A DNA stretch of 64,000 nucleotides from positions 28,239,758 to 28,303,757 of the forward strand of contig NC_092859.1 of NCBI RefSeq assembly GCF_032062135.1, read 5' to 3'. Position 1 is the first letter of the stretch. Each line of letters starts with the position of its first letter. A program made the position numbers and the translations under genes. A model generated the notes under the pieces. It was not told where the DNA came from. It saw only the letters and a list, made by a program, of their open reading frames with translations, and ran no database searches. The DNA is from Pyxicephalus adspersus. Taxonomy: Eukaryota; Chordata; Amphibia; Anura; Pyxicephalidae. Of this stretch, positions 45,868 through 60,245 are shown one piece after another.

Positions 45868-48800
45868 TTAGGATTTCTGAGCCAGTAAAGTGGTCAGTCT
45901 GATTTTCCCATCCATTGAGGCCGTTAGGCAAGTGCCGCATTCCACTGCTGTGCTCCAGTCCACTGTGACGACAGGGGCTCGATGTCCACCCAAGGACAGG
46001 CAGTTCTCTAATGTACTACCATCACTGTTGAGCTGAAACAGAGAGAAAAAAATAAGGTTAATGAATTAGTTTTCAATGTACAATTATTTGTATATATTGG
46101 AGGTTATTGGGAAGTTTGTCCAGAAAAGAACTGCAGGGGGGAGGCAGGTTAGAAGTGTGTGCAGAGAATATGATTGCGGTAGTTTGTGTAGGATAGGAAT
46201 GTAGAAGTTATGTATGAGATGTGAAGTTATGTATGAGAGGAGTGTATTACAGTGGGCAGTGCACAAAGTACAATGAGAACAGTAAGTGTGGGAAAGGATA
46301 AAGAAGGATATGACATGGGCTGTATGTACAGAAAAATAGTGGTGAAGTTATGACGCTGGCTTGGCTAAGCACAGGAGAGTAATATAGAGGACATGAATAA
46401 TGGCAACATGTGCAAAACAGGAGTGCAGAGTGGGAGAGTGGGAGAAAGGGGCAGTATGTGCAGAAAAATGTACACAGGGTAAAAAGAGAAGAGGAGCAGT
46501 ATTTTCAGAAGACTGTGGAGGAAATGACCATGTACAGAGGAATGTAAAGGATGTACAAGGGGCAACATGTGGGGTATAATGGTCATCTGGCTGTTCAGGA
46601 CAGGACCCTCGACTACAATAGGGGCAGTACTGTGCATTTAAAAAAGTAGTGCAGAGTATGAAGGATGTAATATGTGCAAAAGAGGACTGCGGAGGCTGTT
46701 TGGCAGATGTTATGTGCACAAGTGAGGCAGGTGCAAGGAAGGGTGTGCATGTGTGAAACATTTCCTAACAGCAGAACAAAAAAAAATATTTTTTTTCCAT
46801 TGAGGGGCGCAGGGAGTTATTGACCTTCAAGGTATCCAAAAGCACTCAAACGAGGAGTAGGCAACTGAACTGCCAATAATTTCAAACAAAAATTAACAGA
46901 AAACTGGGGACTGCTTGTAACACAAACATCCATCTAAAAGGTATTGGAGATCCAAGCTTGCATACAATGAAGCCAAAACATCAATGTGGAAGAACATGTA
47001 CAGAATGTGTAAACAGAAAACCAGATGGTAGCTTTGCAAAAGAGTAAAGGCCGGTTCTCTAGTTTTTAACATGGCAGGTTACATTTATTTAGAGAGAGTT
47101 CCAATGAATAAAACATGAGAATAATGCAAACGAAACTCACTTTATATATAACTCCTCCGTTGCTTGAGCAGGTAAGCATGTAATTGCCTTCTGAATCAAA
47201 AGCAAAAAGCCTGCCCCGTGGAAACTGTACTTGCTTATAGCCACTATAACCAGACAGCATGAAGGGGCCAGTGGCATCTGGGGGCAATGAATATTCTGAC
47301 ACTTTCTGACCACTTTTATGAATGTTCCACTGGATAAACTGGAAGACAAAAAGAAAATATCAAATAGGTGAACAGTACTACCACAAAATCTGTATTATGT
47401 CCTGTAAATCTCATAGCCAACACTCACCTTCCCATCCTCTCCAATGCTGTACACAGCATTCTCATCATAGCTGAAGTCAACGGAATAAACCTCCCCCTTG
47501 TGTGCGTACCAGCTCATGGCACACTGATGCTGCTGCATGTCTTTGTGGGGAAATAAAAGGCAATCACATTGCGTTAGCAACAAAGCTACTCCTTAACATA
47601 AATTACATTAAAGATAACCTTCAGGCTTTCCCTGCACTTTCACACCTCACTTCCCACTAATTGCTAGCATAAACCTAAAAAAAAAAAAAAAAAAACTTAC
47701 CTAAATGTCCCTTTTACTTACCAGAATGACATAGACACTCCCTTGGGTTTCCCAAAGACTGCAGGCGATGGGAATCATCTAGTTTGGGCACATTGGCAGG
47801 CTGACAACAGGCTGAATTCTTAAGGGGGTAGTGGAAGATGAGGTTTTGCCTAGAGATCATTCAATGAACTGGATGTAAACTGAAGGGAAACTAGTATGGA
47901 AAACTGTCCCTGGTTCCAGTTTACCATACTTACTGACAGGACCCCCTGAACAAGAGGGGTAAGGATCAATTTGGAAGGTACCTATCAAACTTTAGAACCT
48001 GTCAGTCCAGTGCAGTGCAATACCATCTTTCTAGAGAAGTAACCCTGAAGTAGATGGGTAAACCAGGCTATCCATGACAGTAGAAGAAACAAAGATGGAG
48101 GTGGTAGATATTGATGTTTGGTATGCGGAACTGCTTTTCAAAGCCCTAAATATAAAAAGAAATAAAAAAGGAATACCAAAGACAGTTTGAAAATCAAGGG
48201 TGTCTCACATTTAAAGTTTTTTAATAACAAGTTGGGGTTAATGAACTCTTATCCAGACTTGGATGCATAGGAGCTCAACAAGAAAGGAATGGAGAAACAG
48301 CAAGAAGAGGGGTTGTCAGACCTCTTTAGATACCTCTTCCACTAAGAGAGTGGCATTTCTAATAGAATGATGTAATCCGATAAAGAAACATCATCTGTTT
48401 ATAGACAAACAGGTCAGAAGATTTTTAGAAGTAGAATCTGCAGTCTATTGATTTTTAAGAGTACGGAAAGGCAACATTTTTTTGGGATGGTGAATGAAAG
48501 TTCCAGGCCCTCCGTTAGGTTATCACTGTCTGTATCTCCACTGGGGATGTTTTCCCCTTTAAAGATCTGGTGACCTGGGATAACATGCAACCTGGATAAA
48601 AGTTCAGGTGGTCCCTTAAAGATAAAAATTACCTTTACTTAGAGGAGAGGTTATTCAAATGCTGTTCTTTCAAAATAACAAGAAATATTATTTTGTATAG
48701 AAATAGATTTTAACAAAAGCAGAACAGGGGAGGTTTGTGTAAATTGACTTTGGAACGCACCCAGAAAAAAATAACCTGATGGGGATTTAAACTCTTCTCC

Positions 48801-51800
48801 ACTCTATCCAAAATTAACAAGAATTATTATTTTGGCTAAGATTTTAACAAAAGCAGAACAGGGAAAGTTCTTTTTGCGAGACTTGGAAGCTGGACCTTTT
48901 CCAGGTTCCAAAGTGAGCAGAACAGGATCCAATTTTGTATTATATTCTCTGGCGTTTCAGGCACCACCATAAACAGTGTTTTTTTTTTTAACTGCTGCTG
49001 TTCTGGGTTTAGTTTGTATGACTAATTTAATTACCATAGTAATTAGAATGTTTTTTCCCCTACTTAAATAGTTTAGTAAAGATGGCCTTATGTTACAACA
49101 TATTTTATACCAGGTCCGTCCTTTTACTAAATTAACCTCCTGGGCGGTTCAATTCTGTACAAGATTTATATGTCTAAAAGCGGTACATTGTTTTTCATAA
49201 AATGTATTTTACAGTATACCATATTAGTATGAGTATAATAAAGTTTGAAATACAAAATCATGTCAAAATAATACATTTAAAAACATTTAATAAAAAATAG
49301 ATAAATATTATACTCATACAATTATATTATACTATAAAATAAACTTTAATGAAAGACAATGTACAGAGTTTAAACTGTATTGCATTTAATAGTTATTTTG
49401 TATTGAATGCAATACAAAATAATTTGAAATTCCCGCCACTCCCCCAACGCAATGGCCGCACGCACCAACGTCACCGGGAACACCCGGGTGACTCATCAGA
49501 TGTAGAGGACATCAGCTGGAGGATACGAGAGGGCGTCTGCGGACCAGGTAACGCTCTATTTATCATTGTTTTGCATTTGTTTAGCTACCCCAAGCGTGGC
49601 TCGGGGTTACTGCTCATCTTTTTTTTTTTGATTGTGATGCATATGGCCAGCTTTGGGTTTAGAAGATTATTACAACATACCAAACAATCTGATGACTCCA
49701 TCTGCAGCCCCTGTCACAAGTAAGTTGCCGTTGTGATTGAAGGATGTGCAGTTCACAGCAATGGGTGTGGGATCCAGGGAGAACTGAAGCTAGAGGAATA
49801 ACGGAATATATAGTGAGTGGACTCTGCAAAGACTAAGATCTAAACAGCAGATGACACTGCAGCACAACCTAAAGGGAACAAACCATTTCTCACGGAAATA
49901 GGAGTTTTGTCTACAATGCTATGTATTTTGGTAAGGCCCGAGATGTCGTTATTCATTACTTAGCCAAGAACCTATGAAACTGATACAGGACAGTCTATCT
50001 CATGCTGCTTACAAGATAGTGACTGCTCTAAATCCCAACTGTCACAGATAGCCAGGGTGCCTACTGATAATTGGGAAACAATGAGAGTGGTTTGCTGATC
50101 ATATGATAACTGTCAGCTCAGACAGTAATCCCAAGCAGAATTAAAATTTATATTAAAAATTAGAAGACATGTTATCAGCAAAAACAATACTGAAAACCAC
50201 ACCCCTACAGAGTATGGCACTTATCTTCATAAAACATTGTACAGAATAAAATCATATCTCCTAACATACAGAGAAAATAACTAACTTTATACAACCGTTG
50301 TTGTTCATTTAACTGACATTTTCTGACATTGCTAAATTTGTCCTTGGCATCTAGTTAATGACTTGATTGATTGATTGATTGATTACAACATGGTTTAAAA
50401 TTTCCCTGAATAATAATATGAATGCTACTGTATACTAATACTCATACTAGGTTCTTCCACCTAATATCCATGTACTGCAGGAATTGGCAATGTTTCTCCA
50501 AGGAATGAAACTACTGTCACCCAGTGCGGTGCACTGCACTGGTAGAGATGAGTAATGACCACACTCCTGAGAAAAAATCCTCACACTAACTTGTAGTGCT
50601 AAAAGGAGGAGGATATGACTATATCTGTTAGATTATGAAGTGTCCTAGACACCTTTGACAGGGCAGTCATATTTAGACATTTACAGTAGAACATAAAGCT
50701 ATGAAAATGGGGGTTATCCAACCAATCTGCCTAAAATAACTTTTCCTGTGATTTCACAATGACATTTTTTCCCCAAACACCTCAAGTGGAAAAAGGAACA
50801 GCCTTACCTGTTGCTTCATTGTTTTTGTATCCCAAAGCAGTAACCTTCCCGGCACTTGGTTGCTCCCATTTTCTCCTAAACCAGGGACTGACGGTTCTAT
50901 GTGGCTAGGTGAGCATGCTGCTGCCGCTGAACATACAAAGGAAGTCCCACTGGGGTTGCAGGCCAGAGATAGAATTCTGAAAAGGTAAACATTTCTGTTT
51001 AGGAATGATTTTTTTAAAAGTCGATCAATATTTCCATGCAAAAATGTTCAGCTTTCAACAAACCTAAATATGGTAACATTGCACCCCCATGTACATAGAT
51101 GTCACATAGAAGAAGGTCACATCATTTCAACCAAAAGTGAAGTGACAACTGACAGCTGCTCAGCACAATGTGAACACAATGTGGACACATGAGTAATATA
51201 ATAGGAAATAAAAATAATACAAAACTAAATAATAAACACAAACCTTGGCATATCTTCAACAATATTGATCTCACACAAGTTTTTCTTTGCTTCTGTGTCA
51301 TACAGGCGAACAGTACCAACCTCGCTACCCAGTAAAAGCTGTATCAAAGAAGGTCAAAAATTTATATTCCATGCAGCTGCCCTCAATTAACAGCAAATGC
51401 AATATTACATGAAGACAATGAATGCTAGAAGTGTTACAGCAGAATGAGTCAGAAATCTCTAAGTATTTTCTATTTGCCTTTTAAATAAAGACTAACATTA
51501 GTTTTGACTTGAACAATGTTTCTTTTAAATTAAAAACAAAGAATTAAAATATCCATACCTGGATACATAAACATGCCAAAGATACCCTAAAGTTAAACCC
51601 TAATTGGGAGACATTTAGCTTAGGGACAGGTATTTCTGAGGAATTGGCTGCCTTTTAAAGAAAACCAACTAACAAACACTGGGTTTATGCACCTAAAACC
51701 CATTTACACTTGACACTCACCAGTCTATCTCTTTTTGTCGCCCACTCCAAAGACAACAGAGCAGACTTGGAGATAGCAGAAGCCTTGGTCTGCATGATGC

Positions 51801-54800
51801 CATCGATAGACCACACCTTAATAACACCATCAACATCCAAACTGGCAACCCGTCTTCCTGAGCAGTCAACCCTGTGGGAAATAAACACATATACAGCTCA
51901 TGTAGAAACAATAAAACCAAAGGACACAAAAGTAAAATAATCTGCTGGGGGAACCAGCATTTTAATATTTGATAAAGAGATTTGTGATGCTCATTTATGT
52001 AACTCCTCCTAAATATTCAGGCAAATGAAAACAAATTGTAATTTTTCTCTCACAGTGTAGTTCATTAAGGTCTAGTCCACATGCTGTGTGGTAACACTAC
52101 TGTACACATTCATGCAGATTTAGCCATTTTTTACAAAATTGTGAACAGTATTTTTTTTTTTTTTTGTAGAAATTACTGACAATTTGTACTACTGCTCACA
52201 TTTAACTTTTGTGTGTGCGCAGCTCAGGTAGCTTGAGGACATCACATCACTGGAGCAAAAAAAGTAGAGTAGAGATACACTTTAAGAGAATAGTGCGTGA
52301 ACCACAAAAGTGGTTGTGTAGAATGCTGAAAGGTAAAATAGTTAAGAGGCTGAAAGATAAATTTCAACAGTACAGTTTCTTTAAACAGGAGACAGAAAAT
52401 GATAAGAACTATCACTGAAATCTGATGGGTCGGGGGACACAGCCAGTACCTGCAATGCATGATGGATGAGTGGTGCTCTCCATATTCATCCTGGCTCAGC
52501 ACTATAAATGGTTGCTCTGGTTTTTCTTCTCTTACACCATTTCTCCCAACACCCTTCATTAATGCATCAATCTGCTCTGGCTGGGTTTCAGTGCGAAGCT
52601 CAGGTTCTGTTTCTGACACCTCAGGCTTCTTTTCTGTGCTTTGCTATAAGAATGAAAATGTACAAATTAAATTGCTTATGCGAGTATGTAAGGACAACCA
52701 GTGTTCACACACACACTCCCAATTGTATAACACTCTTTTACAGAACTCCTGTATCCCAACTTCAAATATGTGATAAGAGTCCTTGGGAGGCAGTTACTGT
52801 TACTGTGTCAAAAGACAGAGGTTCTTTTCAAGTGTATTTACATTTGCTTACCAATTTATGACAATGCAAAAATCACATTGACACAGGTCAAATGCACATG
52901 GAAAGGGGGTCACTGCACCTGACAAAATTTGAATAACCTGAGAAGAACTTTCAACCTGATGCCATCGCCACAAGCCCAAAGCTCATCAGAACAAGACCTA
53001 AGTTTGTTAAGGTCACTTTAAGAGCTATTACGTTTAAAGCCATTTGCACAAAGTGCAGCCATGATATATACAGGGGATTCAGTTTCAAATGCAGATATAT
53101 ATGTACAAAATACACACCATGGCAGAGCGTCTCTTCAAACTAGCTTGAACACAACCCAAAACTCTAAAAAACACAGTGACACAAAATATTAAACATATTC
53201 ATCATTAATCACTGGGAATTGGTCATTTTTTGGAATTAGGATGCAGATGGAATGGAAGCCACCAAGTAGTTAGATACAGATGATGTCTCCACACCTGAGA
53301 CTGGGTCTTAGAGAGGAGCTCCTTTCTTTCCTGCAGCCGTCGCTGTCTTTGTTGCACTACAGCAGGATCATTGGCGCTAGGCACAGCAAGAACACTCTGA
53401 ACATTCTTTACCTCCTTGGGTAAACTAAGCACCTCTTTAGTTTTCTGAGCCTAGAAAAAGAAGAAAAAAATATAATTTTTGAATACTGAGCAAAATGATA
53501 CAATAACAAAAAAAAAAAAAATCTGCACTTTTTAAAACGAGAAAAGTTTGTTTAAGTAGCTTTATTTTTTACAAATCCAAACACTCCAATTTAAAGAATA
53601 GGCATTTAACCCCTCTTGAGAGGACACCGCAATAATTGGCTCTCATTTACATCATCTGCTCTCCTGTGAATTTTCTGCACTGACATCTATATTTCTATTT
53701 TGATTCCCAAACTCTACTATATGAGGTAGACTTGAACGTTAGAAAAAAAAAAGTAAATCAAACTTTTGTTCTAGCAATGTCCTCTACTATATGAGCCACT
53801 ATGGTCTTCAAATAGGATATTACTCTCGGTACTAATTACTTCTTTTTGCGACCTCTGCCTAGAACTCAGAGCAAATATAACAGCTTTAAAACTGGTTAGT
53901 TAATAATTTAGTTTGTTTAATATTTTGTTTTTATTAAAGACATATATTGCTTTTACTTGGTAATGTTTGTTGCTTTTGATAGCTAGCATCTGTCATTGTC
54001 ATCCACTAACTAACAAAGCCATATGATCAATACCTCACAGTTGACATGCCTTTCCTATGATTGGGTGCAAAGCTGGCTGGTTGCCAATTTAAATGACCAG
54101 AATACAGTAGAGACCAGGACCAGTCAGCAACAATGCTTTCCTACAGCTAGGGGTGGGAAGTACTGCATATCCCTGGCTGTCAAAACAGATTGGAGATTAT
54201 AGATACCACAGCTCAGGGCACCATGCTGAAGAAAGTTAATCTACAGACTCCGTGTACTAGGGTATTTATGCATATCAGCTAAAACACAAAACCTTGACAA
54301 AACCCAGTTACACAGCAATTTCAACGAAAATTGTAAATTGCTTTAAAACCTTCCTTCATTTTTGCAAGAACAAAATTGTCCGTCTACCTCGCCAGCATTA
54401 AATTCTTTATAAGTTTGGAGCTGCAATATTTACATCCACATTCTCACCTGATTGTTCACTGGCTCCTTCTTGAGTGGCAAAGTCACTGAACTCTGTGTTG
54501 GTGAAGATATAGAAGCTGGTGGAGGCCTGGATGGTGTAGTCTTTTTACTCTGCGGGAGCAAGGAGGAGAGGAATCCGGACGACTTTTGTGACTGGACTGT
54601 TGAGCCAGCATTTCTTTGACTAGATACCATGTTACTAAGAAAGATTAAAAAAAAAAAAAAACAAGGCTTTTATCATTTAAGCACCTTGAGATTGGTAGGG
54701 GTTAGTATTCAGATTATGAATGCTGTCTACATATTTTGTATTTTTTCCAGGATCCCAGGTTTTTTTCCAAGGACTTTGGACAAAACATGCTGGCAGGTGA

Positions 54801-56675
54801 ATATATAGATCTAAGCTCAGCTGAAGGTGTATCAGTGGTAATTTATGGGAGCTCATTTAAGGCCCAGGAGAGAGTAAAGTAGTTTATGTCAGAACAAAAT
54901 GTGTAACTTAACCCCCACCTCGTCTGTATTCACTTACAGTTCAGAGTCTCCCAGTCGATCCATTTTGGAGACATAGTGAGGAAGCTTGTGATGTACCATG
55001 GGACCATCATCACCTTCTTTTCTCAATCTGTGAGTCTCTGCCTGAAGTGCAAAGAGCTGAAAACAGAAATACACATTTCACAATTATTATTCTAATACCA
55101 ACTGATGCTTCTGTGAGTATATAGAGCATTTAAGCAAAGAAACCAAGTTTAAACATTTTTGTATTTACTGTAAGTTCACAACAAGCATCCTTTCCTGTTA
55201 TCTTTCATCTCTACGAGGATGATTTGCCCAAATACCAGGAAAGCTACAGTGACAAAAGTGAAAAGTCATGCACCCAGGTAAACAGCGAGAGATGAATCAC
55301 AGGAAATGCCTGCAATAGTTTTAACTCAAAGATCTACAGACTGTAGGTCAAAATTGAGCTATTGGTGATGAACCATTACTAAAGGAAGTAAAACTAATGA
55401 ATTTAAGCACAAAAATCTTCCTACATGTTTAAAAATAACTGTTTGCGTATAAAGCATTTGGAAAAAAAAAAAAAAAAAGAGAAAGACATAAGAGACCAAG
55501 GGCACTAAGAAAAAACAGGGATGTTACTACAGAACAATGGCATGAAAGAGGGCACAAGAGAGAGGAACAGAGAGAAAAGAGAACTTTAACATCAGAATTT
55601 AGCAACAGGGGAAATAAGATAATTTTTGAACACTTCTACTATGATGATAAAGGCTCTCCTGTAAAGCGTTAAAAGTCTGGTGACAACTTGCCACCCAACG
55701 CCAAAAAAAAAAAAACTTGTGAAGCACTTCTACAAGCACATGTAAATATTTCTTTCCCAATATTACTACACACATACTGACCTTCTGTCTCAGTGCCTCA
55801 TTCTCTTCCTGGATGTGCAAAATTCTCTGGCACTCAGTATCAAAACTGAGAATAGTTGGGACAGGTGCAGCTTGGTTAAGAAAAAGCGAATAATGAAAGA
55901 ATGAGTGGTTATGGAGTATAAAGAAGATAAGAGCTGAAATATTTAACTTATTGACTATGCATATAAGAATGCTTTGTTTATATTAATGTATAACTAAATG
56001 CATTTTAAATAAGAGAGTGGTTTGGGGTTAACCGCAATGTTCCTTTATTTTGAATACTTTCTCAAAGCAGTTTGAACCTTTTCCTACTCTATCCATCTAT
56101 TATTCTGAGAATGGCAAGATTTAGGGGATGGGAAGAAAGGAGCAAAATGAAGTGGGATTACTCCGAATACAAGAAAACCAAAAATGATCAATTAACAAAG
56201 AAAAGTAAGCATTCATGGGAAATCTATGTAAATATCTACCCATATGGGAAATGTTAACATAACATAACCACCTTAACAAGATACGTAGCCAGTTGTCCAA
56301 ACCAATATTAATTATTGCATCTTTGTGTGTCACCTCCCTGATCAGTGGAAATCCGTATACAAGAATAAAAGAAAGAGGCCTTAGAAAACTAAAAAGGCTG
56401 GAATATGAAGAGAGAGTAGTGTAACAAATAGACCATGCCACACAGAAAGAATGTATAAATCACAAGACTGAATAGAATAAAAAGACTCAGCAGGTCAGCT
56501 AACGAAGTTTACTCTTACATTGCATTGTGTTTAATACTGACACAGGCAAGTGACATACCTCAAACAGTCTGCTCCTGTGGGATAAATTGAACTCCCACCC
56601 CAATTACCCAGCTAAGGATCTCCAGTAAAAGCATTTTGTTTTGATTCTAGACCTTAATGAGCTGACTGCTTTCTG

Positions 56676-56708
<33 letters not shown>

Positions 56709-59700
56709 TACTCATTTAGGAAATCCCCCTGCCTTCCTGTCTCTGCTACAAAAATACCACCAAGGTAAAAGAAGAGGGGGGAAAATTCCCCAACAGGGAT
56801 ACAGAATACAGAAGTATCCCTCTCCAATTAAAACTTGACAAACGTTCTAGCCTTCCACTTCCCCCAAAAAATAAAAGTTATGACTGAGTTCCACTTTAAA
56901 GCAGCAAGCCATTTGACCTGACTGCGGCACACCCATGACTCATTTTCGGTAACTTTTTACTGACAAAGGATATGCATGCACTGGAAGAGGACACTCAGAA
57001 AGTTGTGAAGCGATACGGTGAAGGTGTCCGCCCACTGCCGGGAAAAGTATGTGGAGAACGTAGGGTTAGCGTCAGGAGCGGGCAGGAATGGAAGAGCAAA
57101 CCACTCTTTCCACTCAGCTTGGTTCTGTAGCTCTGGTGCTTGTTTCTGGAAGAAGTCATGTGCCTTGTCTGTCCGACTGCTCTGCAAAGCAATCACAACA
57201 CAGAAACAGTTATAACAATGTTCTATAAAAAAAAATATGGTAAAATGTTACTATGATGGAATATGAAAATATTTCCATCCCAAAAGAGGCTAGTTTTGGT
57301 ATAAACAATGCTGAAGAAGAGTCTTTACCTGCTTGTATGTAACATCTAATGAACTCCAGCTCAGTCCTCGTTTTTTGCTATGTTATGTTTAAAAAAGCAG
57401 ACACCTAGAAGTACCTGGACATTCTTGCAGCAGCTCTTCCCTGTCCCTCTTCACCCAGAACCTGGTATGTTCTGATTTTGGAAATGTTTCAACACTCTCT
57501 TGTACTGCTGAAGCTTTCCTTCTACCTCCTTCCCACCTCATTTATTCCCTACTAACTTATCACTATGATTAACACCAGCCAGTCAGTTGGAATCTGTAGG
57601 AAGTGAGGTATGCGGTTTCATTACCAGCGAGTGTTGGTGTTTTTTCCCTAAGAAAACTTTAGCCCTATCCCTAACATTAGGGCCAAGCAGGGCGCACTGA
57701 AAGCTGTTGCAGATATGGGAACATCCCTACTGTTGTTACCATGACTGATTCACTTTAACTGGAAATGTTCCTTACAATAGGTACAATCTTTAAAAAGAAT
57801 TTAAACACAAAAAAGAGAGACAATAAGTTCATTATTAGGGTTTACATACACTTGACCAAACACTGACTATTCAGTGCATGCCCTGCCAAATTACTGCTCA
57901 GAAAACATCACACAATGTTATCATTGGATACCTTTCACACCAATATAAACTCTTGTGTGCCATACAGGTTTGTGGAGTTGGTACATAAAGCCTTTGACTC
58001 CAACTTTGACGGACAGTAGTTATGCTTGTTTACACTTCAAATAAGTTTTTGAAACATTTTATTTATTTAAGCATTTATAATAGTTCAGCTAGACTTCACA
58101 TTAGGTAATCAACTACTTACCGATCCTAAATCCTATAGTGGAGGAGCACTTTTCTATGACTACTGAAAATTGTAAAATATTTTATTGTTTCGTTACAATA
58201 TAAATTTATTAGGAGCTGACTCTGATTCCAGGTTCCCTATAACTGCTTTTGACTTCACAGCTCTGGCACCAATAACAGGAAAACTATAGAACAAGAACGT
58301 TTAAAACTCTAATGTGTAGCACTCCCATCCAATGTCACCTTATCCCAATAATGATAATGAAATCACTCCATCATGTACAGCAAGTAAAAGGTGCCTACCT
58401 GTATTGTGCAGACAAGGTAATAGCGAAATAGGCTTGTCTTCAGCTTGTTAACGGTCGGCCGATATACATCCTCCAATCTACTGAACAGGCGTCTCTCCAA
58501 GTAGCCCCAGTAATCCAGAAGCCCATTCAAGTCATAATTCTGGATAAACTGCAGCAGCTGTTCCACAATCCTGTCCACCTAATGCAAGGGAAAATCAGAC
58601 AAGGGTACAAAAATGTTGTAACAAGTATGTGTTAAAAACCTTAAGTTGATGACATTTAGCTTGCTAAGGCACTGAACATAAAAACAGCTGCCAAGTTTTG
58701 TACATTTTTCTTCTCCTCCGGTCTACATGTGTGTGGGCGAAGATGCCTTATGTGTCCCCACAGGGGTTATGTGACAGTTAGACAACAGAGTACCACAATA
58801 AAAAGACAAGGTAGTGTAACAACAACAAAAAAAGGTGTTGTCACAAGCAGTAATAAACTGGTATTATTTTTACTAAAAGCAGCATTTGTAAAACACATGT
58901 ATAAAATAACTGAAAACTACTACGTTAAAGCTAATATTAAATTTAAGGGATTGAGTTTAAATCTAATTTGATTCTGATTGGCTTTTAATTTGTGTTTGCT
59001 GTTACACACAGGAAGTGTAAACTGAAAACCCAGATTTGGCATATGTACAAATATTATTGCCAAATTATAGTTGTAAAACTGGTATGTAAGGTCTCGCCCA
59101 CACATAAATTTATCAGCTATTTGCAGTGGATTGGTTTTACTTTTGATTAATACTGCACAGTAAGGTTAGCATCAACTTAGCTAAAGTACATCTAAACAAA
59201 AATGTTCTATACCAAAGTTTTAAGTTGATTAGCTTGTGGGAGGACACTAAACACATGACTAGCCTGTGGAAGAATACTTAACATGTGACTGGATGGTGGA
59301 GGAATAGAGTTGTGGAAACTTGACCTAAATCTCTATAGCTCTCCAATAATCTTCTGTTCAACCTGTTGTGTTGGTGCACTGTAATGCCATTCAGAAGCAT
59401 CTTCGTAATGCACCTACTATCATGCATTGCCCAGCATTGCAGACAATCATTATGTTGCAGTAGCATTTTCATGAAGCATTATGCCATGCCAAATTGTTTT
59501 TTTCTAGTTTTGAATATGGTGTGGAAAAATAAAACCACATTTCAGGTTTGTCTGCTATCTGGGGCTTTGTTAAAAGGTTAATTTTCACTTCTGTACAAAC
59601 TGACCATGATGTACCAGACAGAAAATGAGGATAAAACTGCAACAGGAGACAGCCAGAAATATACATCTGACAAGGGTTCTAACCTTCCCCTCTTCTATTT

Positions 59701-60245
59701 TTTTTTTTGCAAATTTCTCTTGCTGTTGGAGAGTTCCCTTTAGTTTCAATCTGATAAAACATGGTCAGTTTCACATGAAGTGAGGAATTTCATTCATGAA
59801 GCCCCAGATAGAAAGTAGAGACTTAACATCAGTTCTAATATTACCATGCTCTTTTCAAAACTAGAAACAAATGACTTGCAATGCACTGTGACACTGCAAT
59901 CAGCAGATATAAATATTAAATTCAAAAATAAAATAAAATAGAAAAACAATAAAATACTTGACATTTTGCTGTTTTGTCAGCTTGGTAATTCTACCAATTT
60001 CAGTTTTATGAATAGAAAATTTGAACAAAAAATTTAAACATGTCAAATAAATCACTTAAAAGGTAGGAATTGAGGTGTAAGCAAAAATGAAATCAAACAA
60101 GAAGCACAACATTCTAACTCACCCGGAAACCTTTCTCCTTGTCAGCCTTAATATCTGCTTCAAAGTGTTTTAAAGTATTGGTAAACCCTCGGAAAGTGAG
60201 GTATTCTCTAACCAGATCATCTGTACGCTCCACGGCCGACGTCAT
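45868..60245 (-). CDS. wdr91: WDR91, Rab7-linked endosome maturation factor (15 coding exons)
   Basis: Exons: 60123-60245, 58399-58578, 56974-57181, 55782-55864, 54938-55056, 54448-54634, 53295-53450, 52450-52643, 51721-51871, 51244-51338, 50808-50976, 49681-49789, 47428-47540, 47141-47338, 45868-46032. They total 2250 nt in one frame, 749 residues (human 747). The N-terminus '[20 protein letters not shown]' and '[20 protein letters not shown]' form the helical region; '[10 protein letters not shown]' (about 186-198) starts the coiled coil; '[13 protein letters not shown]' lies in the linker. From about residue 395 the WD40 propeller follows ('[20 protein letters not shown]', '[16 protein letters not shown]', '[18 protein letters not shown]', '[15 protein letters not shown]', '[15 protein letters not shown]'). 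WDR91, with WDR81, is a Rab7 effector on endosomes that lowers PI3P by inhibiting Beclin-1/PI3KC3 and supports lysosome function. All introns are GT-AG except intron 3, which is AT-AC. The start at 60245 follows an acceptor 'taacttctag' 22 nt upstream and matches the human N-terminus. Confidence 0.96.
46040..46790. repeat. Purine-rich degenerate repeat in the last WDR91 intron
   Basis: G/A-rich plus strand with irregular recurrences of 'gtgcagaaaa', 'aagtt atgta'-like and 'gtgcaaaa' words at 20-60 bp spacing. It looks like a decayed minisatellite. The long minus-strand open frames across it are a by-product of this composition. Confidence 0.4.
49132..49622. mobile_element. TTAA-flanked, Kolobok-like non-autonomous element in WDR91 intron 12
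   Basis: It begins at TTAA (49132-49135) with 'cctcctgggcggttc' and 'gtctaaaagcggtacattg', phrases of an abundant frog DNA-transposon family as I remember it. It runs through an AT-rich middle to a GC-rich right part with 'accccaagcgtggctcgggg' (about 49588). The related right end near 26540-26590 stops at TTAA. The right limit here is uncertain because the last bases decay before exon 12. Confidence 0.5.
55865..56973 (-). other. wdr91: U12-type AT-AC intron of WDR91 (intron 3)
   Basis: On the minus strand the donor is ATATCCTTT (56973-56965), the exact U12 AT-AC consensus. The 3' end has TTTCTTAACC (55883-55874), one mismatch from the U12 branch element TTCCTTAAC, 11 nt before the terminal AC (55866-55865). 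Splicing gives TGC ATG C|CT GTC CCA, that is C-M-P-V-P, as in human 'FQCMPVPVILNFD'. The GT and AG dinucleotides that I tried at either end put the next exon out of frame. Confidence 0.92.

Noticed and set aside
46348..46761. 137-codon minus-strand frame, rich in S, P, H and C
   Set aside because: It is produced by a purine-rich degenerate repeat inside a WDR91 intron.
56950..57000. A GT donor for WDR91 exon 3 ('ttcca|gtgcat' or 'tgtca|gtaaaa')
   Set aside because: Both put the next exon out of the conserved frame; the AT-AC pair restores it exactly.
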